Part shown: one piece after another, positions 6,702-12,435 of the stretch
How the letters are laid out: each line of letters starts with the position of its first letter
Numbering within the stretch: the stretch's first letter is position 1
NCBI GenBank assembly: GCA_946414625.1
Contig: CAMKPI010000037.1
Span: forward strand, 1-12,435
Length of the DNA stretch: 12,435 nucleotides
Source: an uncultured Spirochaetaceae bacterium
GTDB taxonomy: Bacteria; Spirochaetota; Spirochaetia; Sphaerochaetales; Sphaerochaetaceae
Direction of reading: 5' to 3'
Notes under the pieces: model-generated
What the model was told of the DNA's origin: nothing
Databases searched by the model: none
What the model saw: the letters and a program-made list of their open reading frames with translations, nothing else
Made by a program: the position numbers and the translations under genes

Positions 6702-8282
6702 ATGAAAACAAGACAAAATGACGGATCCGTTTTGAAGGAAGAGGCCAAAACCGACGGGAAGAAAACGGGTTTTTCCAAGGGAACGCAGGCAGATGGTGTC
6801 CCGGGTTTTTCCGCGGATGTCCCGGATGCCCGCTATTTCTTGTCCGCGGACTCGCACGGCGAGCGGGCTTTTCTGCTGTTTGAGTCGGCCAGGGATATGA
6901 ACAAGGCGCTTGAAGCGTTGGGCTATGCCCCTATTGCCGATGGATCCCTGCTCGTTTGCGACACTTCCCTGCCGCAGGATGTCCGCGACGAGGCCTGGCC
7001 CATGGCGTCGACTCGCGGGAGTCGCGAAGATCTGGAATATCCCATAAGATGGCCTTATATCCTGGAAAAAGATACTGATAGGCGCGAAGGAAAGGTGTAT
7101 GTTTATACTCCAAGCAATGGATCTGCTTCCGTGCCGCTGAAATACCTCCGTCCTCTTGCAGTGGATGGGGTTGAAGTGGAGATAAACGGCGACATCTACA
7201 CTTATTTCATGACAAACACTTTGTCCGCCCTTGAAGAGCGACTCTTCCGGTTGGGCTGTCTGCTTCCGGGCAAAGAGGATTGTATACCAAATCCGGTTCT
7301 CCATAAACATGTCATCGACAAGATGGAAGAGCTGGGCGCGTTATATTCCATTCCGTATCTGATAAATGGCAAGGAATTCCAGCGTATGGTTATAAACGCC
7401 TGGGATGAACGTGAGAACATTCCCGTTGTATCGTTCATAGACGAGCTGAGGAATAAGCATCGATCTCAAATCCGGGCTGGATTCATCAGCCGGATGATAA
7501 ATGCGGACGATGCGGTCGGGCTTGAGAAATACTTTCAAAGTAACCCGGACATCGAAGGCTCTGTTGTGAGTGGTTACAGTCCGCTCATGCTATGTGCCTG
7601 GTTCGATTCCGCGAGTTGTGCCCGTCTCCTCTTGCGCTTGGGGGCGAATGTCGACGCAAGGGGAAGTGGTGGTCTCACAGCCCTGATGGTGGCTGCCGGA
7701 AGGGGATCGGTGAAAGTCCTTGACATCCTGCTTGAGAGCGGAGCGGACCGAAGCCTCCGCGCGGAAAACGGCTGGAACTCATATGTGCACGCCATGGCGT
7801 TCAGGCACGAGGAGGAAGCAATGAAACTTGCTGAATATGACACCACCGCAGGCAGTATTGCAGTTCCTAAGGCTGAAGCGGCACTCCCGACCGAAAAGAT
7901 GAGCTTCCAGGATCGCTTGCACTTCTACATTGCGCGGTTCACTGCCCTCGGGGATCGCAAAGTATCCGAGATTTATCAATCGCTCGGACCCTACATGACC
8001 CGGCAGACTTTTTCCAAGCTTCAAAGCAAAACGGCGCGGCCGAGCAAAGACAACTGCATCCTGCTTTCGATCGGCTTGCATCTCGATCTCGAAGATGCGG
8101 AGGCTCTTCTCATGAGTGCGGGACATGTCCTGAAAGAGTCCGACGTGAAGGACTCGGTTGTGCTTGCCCATCTGCGCGAGCAGGACTACGACATCGACGT
8201 GATCAATTCGGAAATCTACGAGAAAACAAAGCGCTCCTTGATGAATCCGCGCCGCAAGGAATATTCGGATTACCACGAATGA
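6702..8282 (+). CDS. Ankyrin-repeat protein with a C-terminal helical (HTH-like) domain
   Basis: ATG 6702 follows GAGGAGG (6691-6697). The 526-residue protein has a charged N terminus (1-40). A region of about 240 residues that I do not recognise follows (begins ARYFLSADSHGERAFLLF). Residues about 291-385 hold two to three ankyrin repeats: GYSPLMLCAWFDSASCARLLLRLGANVDAR, interpreted as one full repeat, then LTALMVAAGRGSVKVLDILLESGADRS, then a weaker copy. Residues about 400-505 match a helical domain I know from the C termini of diverse bacterial proteins: FQDRLHFYIAR, TRQTFSKLQS, RPSKDNCILLSIGLHLDLEDAEALLMSAGHVL, ending with a DIDVINSEIYE helix. This domain is HTH-like and usually accompanies effector or signalling domains. 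There is no signal peptide or membrane helix, so the protein is cytoplasmic. The gene follows the Cys-rich gene by 26 bases, and its stop codon lies inside the first copy of a tandem repeat. Confidence 0.85.
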   Translation: MKTRQNDGSVLKEEAKTDGKKTGFSKGTQADGVPGFSADVPDARYFLSADSHGERAFLLFESARDMNKALEALGYAPIADGSLLVCDTSLPQDVRDEAWPMASTRGSREDLEYPIRWPYILEKDTDRREGKVYVYTPSNGSASVPLKYLRPLAVDGVEVEINGDIYTYFMTNTLSALEERLFRLGCLLPGKEDCIPNPVLHKHVIDKMEELGALYSIPYLINGKEFQRMVINAWDERENIPVVSFIDELRNKHRSQIRAGFISRMINADDAVGLEKYFQSNPDIEGSVVSGYSPLMLCAWFDSASCARLLLRLGANVDARGSGGLTALMVAAGRGSVKVLDILLESGADRSLRAENGWNSYVHAMAFRHEEEAMKLAEYDTTAGSIAVPKAEAALPTEKMSFQDRLHFYIARFTALGDRKVSEIYQSLGPYMTRQTFSKLQSKTARPSKDNCILLSIGLHLDLEDAEALLMSAGHVLKESDVKDSVVLAHLREQDYDIDVINSEIYEKTKRSLMNPRRKEYSDYHE

Positions 8283-8495
8283 AACGGCTCCATTGAGGAC
8301 GGTGTGGGGTTGTGCGGCACGGATCTGCATGTCACGAATGAAACGGCTGCATTGAGGACGGTGTGGAGTGGTGCGGCACGGATCTGCACGTCATGAATGA
8401 AACGGCTGCATTGAGGGCGGGGTGGGGTGGCTTGGCTTGGATTTGTCCCGTCACGACTGACACTTCGGGAATTGCGGTGCGGGGAGGTGTGGTGT
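8274..8495. repeat. 59-bp tandem repeat, three copies plus a decayed fourth
   Basis: Copies start at 8274, 8333, 8392 and, decayed, 8452, each beginning CA(C/T)GA(A/C)TGA. Copies 1 and 2 differ at 4 of 59 positions. Copy 3 diverges in its second half (GGGGTGGGGTGG in place of the GTGCGGCACGG region). Copy 1 overlaps the last codons and TGA (8280-8282) of the ankyrin gene. Open frames across the block on both strands contain only the repeat and have no ribosome sites. No gene is supported between 8283 and 8633. Confidence 0.85.
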
Positions 8496-8522
8496 GGTCT
8501 GGTCTGGTCTGGTCTGGTCTGG
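8496..8522. repeat. Pentanucleotide microsatellite (GGTCT) x5
   Basis: Five exact GGTCT units (8496-8520) followed by GG, at the decayed end of the 59-bp repeat block. It is intergenic, so length changes would not shift a reading frame, but they would change the distance to the gene at 8634. Confidence 0.85.
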
Positions 8523-8633
8523 CACCGTCCTTCATGTCTCGTTCCTTCGGGATGCACGGCTCAGGCATACTACTGTAGTCGTGCTATTTTTAAATTGCAT
8601 AGTAGCGTTTAGTGCTACATAAAAGGGCTTAGT

Positions 8634-9056
8634 ATGGTTAATGTATTTAGTGGTGGTGATTACCCAAACATGACAGAGCGGGATTTGGAGGCGTTGTGTA
8701 CCAGTTATTACACTTGTATGCTGTGTAAGACTTTTGCCTCTAGTACTTGTGAAGATTGTGATGTTCGTAAAAACCAACTTGTTTGTTATAACGCCTTGCC
8801 GCTCTCTCTCAGGTTGTACGTAAATAACAGCATCGCTGAGAGTACCGCAAGGGTGCTAAAAGAGCGCGCTGAAAAAGAGGCTGAAAAAGAGGCTGAAGAA
8901 GCCAAAGAGGGAGCTAAGGAGAAAACTAAAGAAAAAGTTAAAAAAGAAGCTAAGGCTAAAACTGAAGATGAAAACAAAATTTTTAGACATAAAGCCGTAA
9001 TCATGCTGCTTGTGATTTTTAGCGCAATTTTCTTTTCGTTTGCTTTAAATGTCTGA
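8634..9056 (+). CDS. Small Cys-rich, coiled-coil, C-terminally membrane-anchored protein
   Basis: ATG 8634 follows AAAAGGG (8621-8627) at 6 bases. The start is supported by similarity to the N terminus of the relative at 6254 (both have Gly-rich starts followed by Y-(I)-PN and a short run to LC). Of 140 residues, about 10-60 carry LCTSYYTCMLCK, then STCEDC: CxxC-x7-CxxC, a probable zinc or redox site, followed by CYNALPLSLRLYV. Residues about 72-115 are an almost pure Glu/Lys/Ala helix (EKEAEKEAEEAKEGAKEK), probably a coiled coil. Residues about 119-140 are a single hydrophobic helix at the extreme C terminus (VIMLLVIFSAIFFSFALNV), so the protein should be tail-anchored with its Cys domain in the cytoplasm. 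The gene is AT-richer than its neighbours, hinting at a separate origin. The family is unnamed to me. Confidence 0.8.
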   Translation: MVNVFSGGDYPNMTERDLEALCTSYYTCMLCKTFASSTCEDCDVRKNQLVCYNALPLSLRLYVNNSIAESTARVLKERAEKEAEKEAEEAKEGAKEKTKEKVKKEAKAKTEDENKIFRHKAVIMLLVIFSAIFFSFALNV

Positions 9057-9111
9057 AAAGAAACGCGCGGTCCCGGTAACTGACGGAAATCCCGCGAGGT
9101 TTTTTGACAGG

Positions 9112-9310
9112 GGGTGCCTGTTTGCGAAGAAGTCCGCAAGTTGCCGTATGGAACATCCGTGGAAATTTTTTACGACCGGGGCAGTCTGTCGGTGAAGAAG
9201 CCCGCAGGTTCCTTCGTGGAACATCCGTGGAAATTTTTGCGGGCGGAGAGCGGCTGGTTTTTACGTGCCACCCTCAGGTCTCCGTTCGGAAATCCCTCGA
9301 AAATTTTTGT
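9112..9310. repeat. 68-70-bp tandem repeat upstream of deoD, three copies
   Basis: GAAGAAG(T/C)CCGCA(A/G)G starts at 9126 and 9194, and TGGAACATCCGTGGAAATTTTT is exact at 9149 and 9217 (period 68). A diverged third copy has CCCTCAGGTCTCC at 9271 and TCGGAAATCCCTCGAAAATTTTT from 9286 (period 70). A possible older copy is visible near 9080 (GACGGAAATCCCGCGAGG). Because 68 is not a multiple of three, the open frame across the block reads the copies in different frames, so it is not a conserved coding repeat. It fills most of the 411-base gap before deoD. Confidence 0.75.
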
Positions 9311-9332
9311 GGTTTTGCCTTTGGTGGCGGTG

Positions 9333-9338
9333 TATAAT
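9333..9338 (+). promoter_or_regulatory. Possible -10 box for deoD
   Basis: A perfect TATAAT at 9333-9338 lies 130 bases before the deoD start and just after the last copy of the 68-70-bp repeat. No good -35 is present at 16-18 bp (the region is G/T-rich), so this is tentative. Confidence 0.35.
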
Positions 9339-9467
9339 TCCAAACGAATGGTACTTGCGGATCAATCAGAGGGGTGGTCGTCCCGGATTCGCTTGTGGAC
9401 ACGGCGGGCGGCTGGTAGCTCTTTTTGGGGCCGGGAAGCCGTTTTGCAAAACGTATCGGAGGTATTT

Positions 9468-10166
9468 ATGAGCGTGCATATCGGAGCGGAACACGGAGAG
9501 ATCGCGGAACGGGTAATTCTGCCTGGCGATCCGTTGAGGGCAAAATTTATCGCAGAGACTTTTCTCGAGAACGTGGTGCAGTATAACAACGTGCGGGGGA
9601 TGCTGGGTTTCACCGGCATGTATAAAGGCAAGAGGGTGAGCGTTCAGGGCACGGGAATGGGAATCCCGTCGATAGGTATCTACGCACGGGAGCTCATCGT
9701 GGATTATGGCTGTAAGCGTCTTATCCGCACGGGAACATGCGGTGCTCTTATACCAGAGTTCAAGCTGATGGATGTGATAATCGCCCAGGCTGCCGCCACG
9801 GACAGCGGAACGCAGATAGCGCGGTTCGGCTCAGGTGTCACATTCCCGCCGGTATCGGATTTCCATATGATGTGCGACGCGGTGAAGGTTGCTGAAAAAC
9901 TCGGAGTTGAGCCGAAAGTCGGCACAGTGTTCTCCACAGATCTTTTTTATAGGGACAAGACCACAGAGAACCTCCTTTCAACCTATGGTATTGCCTGCAG
10001 CGAGATGGAATGCGCCGAGCTCTTTACTCTCGGGGCCAAGCACGGCGTGCAAACGCTTGGAATCCTCACGGTGAGCGACGAGGTCTATTCCGGGCGCGAG
10101 ACCAGCAGCGAGGAGAGGCAGACGTCGTTCACGACGATGATAGAAATTGCCCTGGAAACGGTCTGA
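9468..10166 (+). CDS. deoD: Purine nucleoside phosphorylase, DeoD (hexameric) type
   Basis: It catalyses reversible phosphorolysis of purine (deoxy)nucleosides to free base and (deoxy)ribose-1-phosphate, in cytoplasmic purine salvage. ATG 9468 follows GGAGG (9458-9462) at 5 bases. The frame is open upstream to 9114, but that part is repeat DNA, and starting at 9468 gives 232 residues, close to the usual 235-239. Numbering matches the E. coli enzyme: H4 (donated to the neighbouring subunit), the phosphate loop GDPLRAKF with R24, NNVRGMLGFTG with R43, IRTGTCGAL (R87; the usual Ser is Thr here), EME in the ribose site, catalytic D204 in TVSD, and R217 in ERQTSF. The E. coli MEAAGIY is replaced by MECAELF, a modest variation beside the site. 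No partner gene of nucleoside catabolism lies next to it. It seems to be a single-gene unit. Confidence 0.93.
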   Translation: MSVHIGAEHGEIAERVILPGDPLRAKFIAETFLENVVQYNNVRGMLGFTGMYKGKRVSVQGTGMGIPSIGIYARELIVDYGCKRLIRTGTCGALIPEFKLMDVIIAQAAATDSGTQIARFGSGVTFPPVSDFHMMCDAVKVAEKLGVEPKVGTVFSTDLFYRDKTTENLLSTYGIACSEMECAELFTLGAKHGVQTLGILTVSDEVYSGRETSSEERQTSFTTMIEIALETV

Positions 10167-10242
10167 TGCCTGGGACTTTTGGATTCGTCTGCAAGAGACT
10201 CGTCAGCATGGTGCCGGCAGGCTCTTCCGGATAGTATGGCTG

Positions 10243-10271
10243 TTGCTGAAAAATTCCTTGTTTGATAGAAT
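10243..10271 (+). promoter_or_regulatory. Sigma-70-type promoter for the 43-aa gene
   Basis: TTGCTG (10243-10248), a 17-base spacer, then TAGAAT (10266-10271): four of six and five of six consensus matches at the ideal spacing. The predicted start near 10278 leaves a GC-rich leader of about 114 bases before the ATG at 10392. Confidence 0.65.
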
Positions 10272-10391
10272 GCGGGCTGGCAGTTTTACACAAAATAATC
10301 GGGATGGGGGCGTGAGGCGGCACCGTGCGGCGTAGATCGTGCGGAAACCCGCCGTCGTGCGCGGCTCCGGATCCCGGCAAGGAGGTCTTCC

Positions 10392-10523
10392 ATGGCAAGA
10401 GGAGAGATCAAGAAGGAGAGCAAAGGCAGGCCGTCGTCCAAAAATACAAAGGAAAAGACGGTCAAGGAACCTTCATACATCGCGCCGGAAGTGATCAAAA
10501 AGAAGAAAGACAAGGATTTCTAA
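10392..10523 (+). CDS. Small basic 43-aa protein of unknown function
   Basis: ATG 10392 follows a near-perfect Shine-Dalgarno sequence AAGGAGGT (10379-10386) at about 5 bases and runs 43 codons to TAA 10521-10523. The protein is very rich in Lys (about 14 of 43), hydrophilic, without Cys, Trp, His or any membrane segment. It has a central EPSYIAPEVI and ends KKKKDKDF. It has its own promoter (10243-10271) and its own intrinsic terminator (10613-10648), so it is a complete monocistronic unit between deoD and glyA. The composition would suit binding to RNA, DNA or the ribosome, but that is only a guess from charge. Its size is below common gene-calling limits. Confidence 0.7.
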   Translation: MARGEIKKESKGRPSSKNTKEKTVKEPSYIAPEVIKKKKDKDF

Positions 10524-10612
10524 GAAAGCGCTTGTCGAATGGCGGAGAAGGAGAGACGCCTTGATGTCATCTTTCGACGCTTTCTCAGGGTGTGGATAGT
10601 CTGCGCCCTTTG

Positions 10613-10648
10613 GGCGGACCGGCTTGCGGCGGTCTGCCTTTGTTTTTA
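10613..10648 (+). terminator. Intrinsic terminator between the 43-aa gene and glyA
   Basis: GGCGGACCG (10613-10621) pairs with CGGTCTGCC (10630-10638; one G-U pair) around an 8-base loop, followed by TTTGTTTTTA (10639-10648). It lies 90 bases after the small gene and 56 bases before the glyA ATG. It argues against translating the open extension upstream of glyA. Confidence 0.75.
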
Positions 10649-10703
10649 TTCAGCGGAACTCTGGCATGTTTTTGCATGTTTATACCCTATAACGAGGTTG
10701 CGA

Positions 10704-12221
10704 ATGTCTATAACCGGGAAATATCTTTCATCCCATCCTGATGCGCCAGCCGAGATGGCATACTATCTCTCGTCTCTCGAACTCGTCATGGAGGACAGCC
10801 CGGAGGTTGCGCGGAGCATCGTCCGGGAGCTGCGGGATCAGCGAAAGTATCTGAAGCTCATCGCCAGCGAGAATTACAGCTCAATTCCCGTCCAGGCGGC
10901 AATGGGGAACCTTCTTACCGACAAGTACAGCGAGGGCTATCCGTTCCATCGTTTCTATGCGGGATGCGACAATGTGGACAATATCGAGGACTACGCGTGC
11001 GCCTTGGCGTGCAAACTGTTCGGCGCGGAGCACGCATACGTCCAGCCGCATAGCGGAGCGGACGCTAACCTTTGCGCCTACTGGGCCGTCCTGAACGCTC
11101 GTGTGCAGAATCCGGTTCTGGAAGAGATCGGGGAGAAGAACCTGTCGAATCTTTCCAGGGAAGACTGGAACCGTGTGCGGCGGGCTGTCGGGAATCAGCG
11201 CATCCTCGGACTTGATTACTACAGCGGGGGGCATCTGACCCACGGCTACAGACAGAACGTCTCTGCCCAAATGTTCGATTCATATTCCTATACAGTGGAT
11301 CCTTCCACCGGGCTTTTGGACTACGACGAGGTTGAGCGGATGGCTCTGGAAATCAGACCGCTTGTTCTCATCACTGGCTACAGCGCGTATCCCAGAAGGA
11401 TCAACTTTAGGCGTATGAAGGAGATAGCGGACAAGGCGGGCTCTGTCTTGATGTGCGACATGGCTCATTTTGCAGGTCTTGTGGCGGGAGGCGTCTTCAC
11501 AGGGGAGTACAACCCTGTGCTTTGGGCAGACGTTGTCACAAGCACTACGCACAAGACGCTCCGCGGTCCGCGGGGGGGGATTGTCCTCTGCAAGAAGGAG
11601 TTTGCGGAAAGCGTTGACAAGGGGTGCCCGCTCGTCCAGGGCGGACCGCTGCCCCATGTGATGGCGGCAAAGGCACTCTGTTTTGAAGAGGCACTTCGCC
11701 CGTCGTTCGGGGAATACGCCCGGAGAATCGTGGAGAACGCGCAGAGCCTTGCCGCATTCTTACAGGAGGAGGGGCTTCGCGTTGCCACGGGCGGCACTGA
11801 AAACCACCTGATGCTTGTGGATGTGTCTCCGTTCGGCATCAACGGCCGCCTCGCGGAGTCAGCCCTCCGCGAGGCCGGAGTCACTCTGAACCGGAACGCT
11901 CTGCCGGGAGATCCGAACGGACCTTGGTATACGTCAGGGCTTCGAATTGGGACGCCCGCCGTGACAACGCTCGGAATGGGGCGTGATGAAATGAAAGAGA
12001 TTGCCGCCGTGATCTCGCTTGTCCTGAAAAACACCAAGCCCCAGACAGTCGTGAAGACAGCGGAAGATGGAAGCCCTGTCAGAAGCCTTTCGCGGAACAA
12101 GTACGAGATCCCTGGAGCGATTGTGGCGGAGGTGAAGAGCCGGGTGGAGGCGCTGCTTTCACGCTTCGTTCTGTATCCAGGGCTGGATATAGACGCGCTT
12201 GGCGCGCTCTGCGGCCTGTGA
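10704..12221 (+). CDS. glyA: Serine hydroxymethyltransferase, long spirochaete-like form
   Basis: PLP enzyme interconverting serine plus tetrahydrofolate with glycine plus 5,10-methylene-tetrahydrofolate, a main source of one-carbon units; cytoplasmic. ATG 10704 follows ACGAGG (10692-10697). The frame is open back to 10539, but that stretch contains a terminator and the preceding small gene's tail, so the shorter start is chosen, giving 505 residues. Recognisable parts: LIASENY near the N terminus, EGYPFHRFYAGCDNVD, the PHSGADAN PLP-phosphate motif, an insertion of about 40 residues (NLSNLSREDWNRV and on) before GGHLTHG, CDMAHFAGLVAGG, and STTHKTLRGPRGG with the PLP lysine at K284. The insertion and total length fit the Treponema/Chlamydia-type enzyme. 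All key residues appear intact. No clear -35/-10 pair was found between the terminator and the ATG (TATAAC at 10688 lacks a partner). The stop codon lies in the first copy of a 78-bp repeat. Confidence 0.93.
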   Translation: MSITGKYLSSHPDAPAEMAYYLSSLELVMEDSPEVARSIVRELRDQRKYLKLIASENYSSIPVQAAMGNLLTDKYSEGYPFHRFYAGCDNVDNIEDYACALACKLFGAEHAYVQPHSGADANLCAYWAVLNARVQNPVLEEIGEKNLSNLSREDWNRVRRAVGNQRILGLDYYSGGHLTHGYRQNVSAQMFDSYSYTVDPSTGLLDYDEVERMALEIRPLVLITGYSAYPRRINFRRMKEIADKAGSVLMCDMAHFAGLVAGGVFTGEYNPVLWADVVTSTTHKTLRGPRGGIVLCKKEFAESVDKGCPLVQGGPLPHVMAAKALCFEEALRPSFGEYARRIVENAQSLAAFLQEEGLRVATGGTENHLMLVDVSPFGINGRLAESALREAGVTLNRNALPGDPNGPWYTSGLRIGTPAVTTLGMGRDEMKEIAAVISLVLKNTKPQTVVKTAEDGSPVRSLSRNKYEIPGAIVAEVKSRVEALLSRFVLYPGLDIDALGALCGL

Positions 12222-12372
12222 CAGACTTCCCGGAGGGGGTCGGGAAAAGCGGAAATGGGGCGGAATCCCGCGCTCGGGGCGAGGGGTTTCGTCTTGTGAC
12301 AGACCTCCCGGAGAGGGCAGGAAACGGACGGTGGCGACACTTTGCGCCCGGGGTGCAGGGTTGGCGCACTAT
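12217..12372. repeat. 78-bp imperfect tandem repeat starting at the glyA stop codon
   Basis: TGTGACAGAC(T/C)TCCCGGAG(G/A)GGG begins at 12217 and again at 12295. The later parts are also alike, with small indels (GCGCTCGGGGCGAGGGG against GCGCCCGGGGTGCAGGG). The TGA of glyA is bases 12219-12221, inside copy 1. The remaining bases to 12435 show no gene or further recognisable copy. Confidence 0.7.
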
Positions 12373-12435
12373 GTTCGAGACCTTGTTCTGTTCGTCGGGT
12401 GTCCCGGGGAATATCGCATCGGGCGCAGGATTTGC

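Noticed and set aside
6678..7310. 210-codon minus-strand ORF, and other long minus-strand ORFs opposite glyA (11465-12340)
   Set aside because: Shadows of clearly coding plus-strand genes in GC-rich DNA, with no recognisable motifs or ribosome sites.
7600..7610. GGTTCGATTCC, a tRNA T-arm-like sequence
   Set aside because: It lies inside the ankyrin repeats, with no acceptor stem, D-arm or anticodon arm around it.
8274..8495. Possible CRISPR array in the 59-bp repeat block
   Set aside because: The units are contiguous repeats without unique spacers, and no cas-like gene is nearby.
9114..9467. 118-codon N-terminal extension of DeoD
   Set aside because: It consists of the 68-70-bp repeats. 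DeoD homologues begin at the M-x-x-H corresponding to 9468, which has a good ribosome site.
10661..10677. Sigma-54-like promoter (TGGCAT ... TTGCAT) before glyA
   Set aside because: The GG-to-GC distance is one base too short for a functional -24/-12 promoter.
10539..10703. 55-codon N-terminal extension of GlyA
   Set aside because: It contains an intrinsic terminator (10613-10648), and the extra sequence does not resemble any SHMT N terminus.

Overview
Organism and overall character. The window looks like a bacterial chromosome segment, most likely from a spirochaete of the Treponema type. The best evidence is the 505-residue serine hydroxymethyltransferase at the right end. It carries the long insertion ahead of its GGHLTHG motif that is typical of spirochaete and chlamydial enzymes (about 500 residues, against about 415 in most bacteria). 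Confidence in the genus is moderate and rests on recall of family features, not on a search. Base composition changes across the window: bases 1-2620 are clearly AT-rich, the helicase region is intermediate, and everything after about 5640 is GC-richer, except for a small AT-rich gene at 8634-9056. The left and middle parts read as accessory DNA. The right end is housekeeping.

Layout. Bases 1-299 hold the 3' end of an unknown gene. At 359-1222 is an unknown, strongly charged 287-residue protein, followed by a poorly coding stretch. Two zinc-ribbon genes follow: a zinc-ribbon/TM2 membrane protein (1495-1884) and a protein with the order zinc ribbon, SAM-like domain, zinc ribbon (2024-2617). 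A 937-residue Pif1-like helicase with unusual C-terminal domains lies at 2797-5610. After it come about 640 bases without a credible gene, holding 126-bp-spaced repeats, a strong terminator and a promoter. Then comes a small Cys-rich gene broken or recoded at a run of eight A (6254-6675), an ankyrin-repeat protein (6702-8282), a 59-bp tandem repeat, and a second, intact Cys-rich gene (8634-9056) of exactly the length the first would have if one A were added. A 68-70-bp repeat block precedes deoD (9468-10166). A complete miniature transcription unit encodes a 43-residue basic protein (10392-10523). The window closes with glyA (10704-12221) and a 78-bp repeat that begins on the glyA stop codon.

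How the parts may work together. The helicase gene and the Cys-rich/ankyrin pair are each preceded by the same roughly 65-bp element: a TTTACCGNCGGTAAA palindrome at fixed distance from a TATAAC/TATAAT -10 box. This suggests shared control of two transcription units 3.4 kb apart. The two Cys-rich relatives flank the ankyrin protein, whose C-terminal helical domain is a type I recall at the ends of many bacterial accessory and signalling proteins. A helicase, zinc-ribbon proteins, an ankyrin protein and paired small Cys-rich proteins under a common promoter could be parts of one accessory (possibly defence-like) module, but that is inference. DeoD (purine salvage) and GlyA (serine/glycine and one-carbon metabolism) look like ordinary chromosomal genes next to it.
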